From: Candidatus Bathyarchaeota archaeon
GTDB taxonomy: Archaea; Thermoproteota; Bathyarchaeia; Bathyarchaeales; Bathycorpusculaceae
DNA length: 8,064 nucleotides
NCBI GenBank assembly: GCA_016649625.1
Contig: JAENXI010000028.1
Location: 1 to 8,064 of the forward strand
Direction: 5' to 3'
Below are positions 6,535 through 8,064 of this stretch, in pieces. The translations under genes were made by a program, and so were the position numbers. The notes below the pieces were generated by a model. That model searched no databases, was not told where the DNA came from, and worked only from the letters and a program-made list of their open reading frames with translations. Positions within the stretch are counted from its first letter, which is position 1. Every line of letters begins with the position of its first letter.

Positions 6535-6546
6535 ATTTTCCTGTTA
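6535..6546. repeat. 12-bp direct repeat, copy 2
   Basis: Second exact copy of ATTTTCCTGTTA, lying 7 bp beyond the nitroreductase stop codon, between that gene and the beta-helix promoter. Confidence 0.5.
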
Positions 6547-6553
6547 GAGAATT

Positions 6554-7090
6554 TTACCATTTTTCTTTGTGAACAATTTCATCTAATAATTTTCTTTTTT
6601 CACTTCCAACAATTTTCTTAGCTATTTTTGAGGTTAAACTCTCTTTTTCTTTGGCATATCCCAGGGGAGTTAATCCTACTACTTTTATATTGTTAGGTAC
6701 ATCTAAAACCTTCTTTATTTTTGTTTCATTAAAACCTCCTATCCAGCAGGTACTTAATCCAAGATCGGTTGCTGTCAAGATTAGCTGTTGCATTGAAATT
6801 CCCACATCTACTAGATAATATTCCATACCATTTCGAGATCCAGAATCATTGGGATCAGCGCAAGCTACAATAACAACTGGAGCTTGTTTGAGCCATGAAT
6901 TAGATATTCCCCCAAATTCATCGATTTTTGATTGATCAGTTACTACAATATAACGGCAACATTGCTTATTTGCCCATGAAGGAGCTAATCTAGTTAATTC
7001 TAGAATTTTTTTTAATTTTTCTTTTTCTACTTGTTTATTGGAATAACTCCTAATACTTTTTCTTAAAGAAATAACTTTTGAAAATTCCAT
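6554..7090 (-). CDS. Nitroreductase-family FMN-dependent oxidoreductase
   Basis: A 178-residue flavoprotein of the nitroreductase fold, usually an FMN-binding homodimer using NAD(P)H; the natural substrate is unknown. Family landmarks are RKSIRSY (10-16, phosphate-binding arginines), RLAPSWANKQ (34-43), the helix DVGISMQQLILTATDLGL (95-112) running into STCWIGGF (113-120), and VVGLTPLGYAKE (137-148), where the family usually has a 'GYP' loop. The protein is short compared with about 200-220 residues for classical NfsB-type enzymes but normal for compact archaeal and clostridial members. No ferredoxin domain is fused. The ATG at 7088-7090 matches the usual family start (a few residues before RRSIR); upstream only a weak GATGAT is seen. 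It is separated from the FUN14-like gene by 159 bp and from the beta-helix gene by 133 bp, so it is probably transcribed on its own. Confidence 0.85.
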   Translation of the reverse strand: MEFSKVISLRKSIRSYSNKQVEKEKLKKILELTRLAPSWANKQCCRYIVVTDQSKIDEFGGISNSWLKQAPVVIVACADPNDSGSRNGMEYYLVDVGISMQQLILTATDLGLSTCWIGGFNETKIKKVLDVPNNIKVVGLTPLGYAKEKESLTSKIAKKIVGSEKRKLLDEIVHKEKW

Positions 7091-7185
7091 TGTTTATCAT
7101 CTATAGTCAAGAATAAAAGATCTAATAAAACTTGATGCGCTAATTAAATTGAAAAGTATAATAAATTAAAACAAAATAAATAGTT

Positions 7186-7193
7186 AAAAAAAA
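7186..7193 (-). terminator. Candidate T-tract terminator downstream of the FUN14-like gene
   Basis: An uninterrupted run of eight A on the plus strand, hence eight T in the minus-strand transcript, about 57 nt after the FUN14-like stop. Archaeal RNA polymerase terminates at T-rich tracts without needing a hairpin. The same region must also contain the nitroreductase promoter. Confidence 0.35.
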
Positions 7194-7221
7194 GTTTGAT
7201 TGGCATACTTGTTTTAAAATT

Positions 7222-7240
7222 AACAAAAAATGATTTTGTT
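7222..7240 (-). terminator. AT-only hairpin just after the FUN14-like stop codon
   Basis: AACAAAA (7222-7228) and TTTTGTT (7234-7240) are perfect inverted arms of 7 bp around a 5-nt loop, starting 9 nt after the stop codon. On the minus strand this reads into a T-rich run. The stem is weak, so any termination would rely mainly on the T tract. Confidence 0.35.
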
Positions 7241-7249
7241 TTATTACCC

Positions 7250-7570
7250 TTAACCAAATAAAAATCCTAGAACTAATCCAGCTACAAAACCAATCCCGAT
7301 TGGTAATATGCTCATTAGAATTGTCCCATAATGGATAACCTCAGGACCATAACTTTCAGCTAAATCTTTAAGTGAAGAAAGATTTATTGTAAAAAAACCT
7401 AAATAACTAGTTATTACAGCTGCTAGACCTACAAAAATTATTAGTTTAAAAAATTTTTTTAGGAATAAACCAATAATTAATCCTAAAATAAAAGGAAGAG
7501 TCATAACAATTATTGTGGGAATTCCCGCAATGTTTCCAGAAGAAATGAATCCAAAGAGCTCATTTAACAT
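7250..7570 (-). CDS. FUN14-family-like small integral membrane protein
   Basis: A 106-residue membrane protein with no assigned reaction. Counting from the ATG at 7568-7570, hydrophobic segments lie at about 15-35 (IPTIIVMTLPFILGLIIGLF), 38-58 (KLIIFVGLAAVITSYLGFF) and 83-105 (ILMSILPIGIGFVAGLVLGF). The pattern of a glycine-rich helix, KKFFKLI, a second helix ending in YLGFFTIN plus a short 'LKDL' amphipathic part, then LPIGIGFVAGLVLGF, is like archaeal FUN14-domain proteins (typically GF..GF.LKK..K, then Y.G.I.INW..L, then GF..GF.LG). The start is chosen at 7570 because GGTGA (7575-7579 on the minus strand) lies 4 nt upstream; a reading from the ATG at 7616-7618 would add 16 residues spanning the ribosome binding site. 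It follows DUF424 with an 83-bp gap. The family call is by pattern only. Confidence 0.65.
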   Translation of the reverse strand: MLNELFGFISSGNIAGIPTIIVMTLPFILGLIIGLFLKKFFKLIIFVGLAAVITSYLGFFTINLSSLKDLAESYGPEVIHYGTILMSILPIGIGFVAGLVLGFLFG

Positions 7571-7574
7571 TGTG

Positions 7575-7579
7575 TCACC
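7575..7579 (-). promoter_or_regulatory. Ribosome binding site that decides the FUN14-like start
   Basis: GGTGA on the minus strand, part of AAAGGTGACACA immediately before the ATG at 7568-7570. It is the strongest Shine-Dalgarno match in this part of the window. Confidence 0.65.
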
Positions 7580-7653
7580 TTTCTGTATTTTTGAAATCCA
7601 AGAGAAATAATTATGCACAATTTTCTTAGAGAAAGGATTATTTGTTTACCTCA

Positions 7654-7947
7654 CTATTTGAATATCTGCGCATGTGAAATACCTTCAATTTTAAGTACCG
7701 CATCAGGGTGTAGACACCCAATTTCTATTGCTTTTTTTACACACTCGTTTCCTACAAGGTTAATAATTGTTGAGTTTTTAATCATACTTACAGCGTAATC
7801 AACAGATATTTTTCTTCCTTTGTAAAAATCTGCGGATACTTTAAAAACAATTTTTCCATCTCTAAGAGTTTTACCAAGAAGCGCTTCATCACAAATTGCT
7901 AGTAAAACATTTTTTCCTTCTTTCTTAAGATTCGCGTAGACTTCCAA
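7654..7947 (-). CDS. DUF424 family archaeal protein
   Basis: A 97-residue protein of the archaeal DUF424 family, molecular function not established as far as I know. Features seen: MEVYANLKKEGKNVLLAICD (1-20), ALLGKTLRDG (22-31), FYKGRKIS (41-48), the helix-turn IINLVGNECVKKAIEIGCLH (61-80) and the C-terminal GISHAQIF (89-96), which corresponds to the family's typical 'GxPHAQI' ending with Pro replaced by Ser. The length is normal for the family. The start is TTG at 7945-7947; there is no ATG at this point and the family begins here, but no convincing ribosome binding site is visible. It starts 14 nt after the aIF2 beta stop, so the two are almost certainly co-transcribed. Adjacency to aIF2 beta is a recurrent archaeal arrangement and hints at a translation-linked role (inference). 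Confidence 0.88.
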   Translation of the reverse strand: MEVYANLKKEGKNVLLAICDEALLGKTLRDGKIVFKVSADFYKGRKISVDYAVSMIKNSTIINLVGNECVKKAIEIGCLHPDAVLKIEGISHAQIFK

Positions 7948-7961
7948 GTTCTAGATCGCTC

Positions 7962-8064
7962 TTATAATTGTTTAACAGATGATCGAGCACCACAAGCATT
8001 GCAATCTAGAAAAATTAATCTTTTATCTTTGGCAATTTTAGTATCTGGACGTTTACATACTGGA
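7962..8064 (-). CDS. Translation initiation factor aIF2 subunit beta, C-terminal end (runs off right edge)
   Basis: Only the last 33 residues are in the window: PVCKRPDTKIAKDKRLIFLD followed by CNACGARSSVKQL and a TAA stop. This is the C-terminal zinc ribbon of archaeal aIF2 beta / eIF2 beta, with the pattern C-x-x-C-x-x-PDT ... FL-x-C-x-x-CGA. Three of the four zinc ligands are visible (Cys3, Cys21, Cys24 of the visible part); the fourth would be the codon cut by the right edge. aIF2 beta is part of the heterotrimer that delivers initiator Met-tRNA to the ribosome. The stop is 14 nt before the DUF424 start, a familiar gene pair that supports both calls. Confidence 0.88.
   Translation of the reverse strand, partial: PVCKRPDTKIAKDKRLIFLDCNACGARSSVKQL

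Larger units (their letters stand above)
6421..6553. other. Intergenic region between nitroreductase and beta-helix genes, with a 12-bp direct repeat
   Basis: This 133-bp AT-rich stretch must carry the promoter of the beta-helix gene if it is transcribed alone. It contains two exact copies of ATTTTCCTGTTA, annotated separately, and a TATA-like site. No small gene was found in it. Confidence 0.5.

Noticed and set aside
7571..7618. Extended N-terminus of the FUN14-like protein (16 extra residues from the ATG at 7616)
   Set aside because: The strong GGTGA at 7575-7579 lies just before the internal ATG at 7568-7570, and the extension has no family counterpart.
7613..7798. Plus-strand open frame over the DUF424 gene
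   Set aside because: It is antisense to DUF424, which has clear family motifs; the plus frame has none.
1..8064. CRISPR arrays, tRNA or rRNA genes, insertion sequences, integration sites
   Set aside because: I saw no regularly spaced repeats, no tRNA cloverleaf-like or CCA-ending segment, no transposase-like frame and no paired terminal repeats.

Overview
This is an archaeal, clearly AT-rich chromosomal window. Three observations support archaea: the C-terminal zinc ribbon of translation initiation factor aIF2 beta (right edge, minus strand) is followed directly by a DUF424 gene; the left edge carries the N-terminus of an archaeal/eukaryotic-type RIO1 kinase; and a FUN14-like small membrane protein and an archaeal-type HD phosphohydrolase are present. 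Initiation regions carry Shine-Dalgarno-like GGAG or GGTGA sites, and TTG or GTG starts are common. I cannot place the organism more precisely than a low-GC archaeon, most likely an anaerobe.

Layout. Minus strand, 1-188: start of rio1, running off the left edge. A divergent 178-bp intergenic region (189-366) should hold promoters for both directions. Plus strand, 367-5034: a tight four-gene array of HD-domain phosphohydrolase, succinate dehydrogenase/fumarate reductase flavoprotein (sdhA), its iron-sulfur subunit (sdhB) and an aspartase/fumarase superfamily lyase that reads best as aspartate ammonia-lyase. Minus strand, 5038-8064: a secreted or surface-anchored right-handed beta-helix protein that ends tail-to-tail with the lyase (3 bp between stop codons), then upstream of it a nitroreductase-family flavoprotein, a FUN14-like membrane protein, DUF424 and the 3' end of the aIF2 beta gene.

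How the genes fit together. SdhAB interconverts succinate and fumarate, and the lyase interconverts fumarate and aspartate plus ammonia. The cluster therefore encodes a compact aspartate-fumarate-succinate route. No membrane-anchor subunit (SdhC/D) and no CCG-domain subunit (SdhE/TfrB C-terminal type) lies in the window, and the operon boundaries (divergent gene upstream, convergent gene downstream) leave no room for one, so the electron partner is unknown. All catalytic residues I could align by eye in SdhA, SdhB and the lyase are present, so these are intact enzymes. The plus-strand metabolic operon sits among minus-strand genes, between two translation/ribosome-biogenesis loci.

The window is mostly ordinary. 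The points most worth a second look are the anchor-less sdhAB-lyase operon with an HD gene at its head, the orphan beta-helix surface protein with a 12-bp direct repeat in its upstream region, and the 3-bp convergent gene end. I saw no tRNA, rRNA, CRISPR array, insertion sequence or att site.
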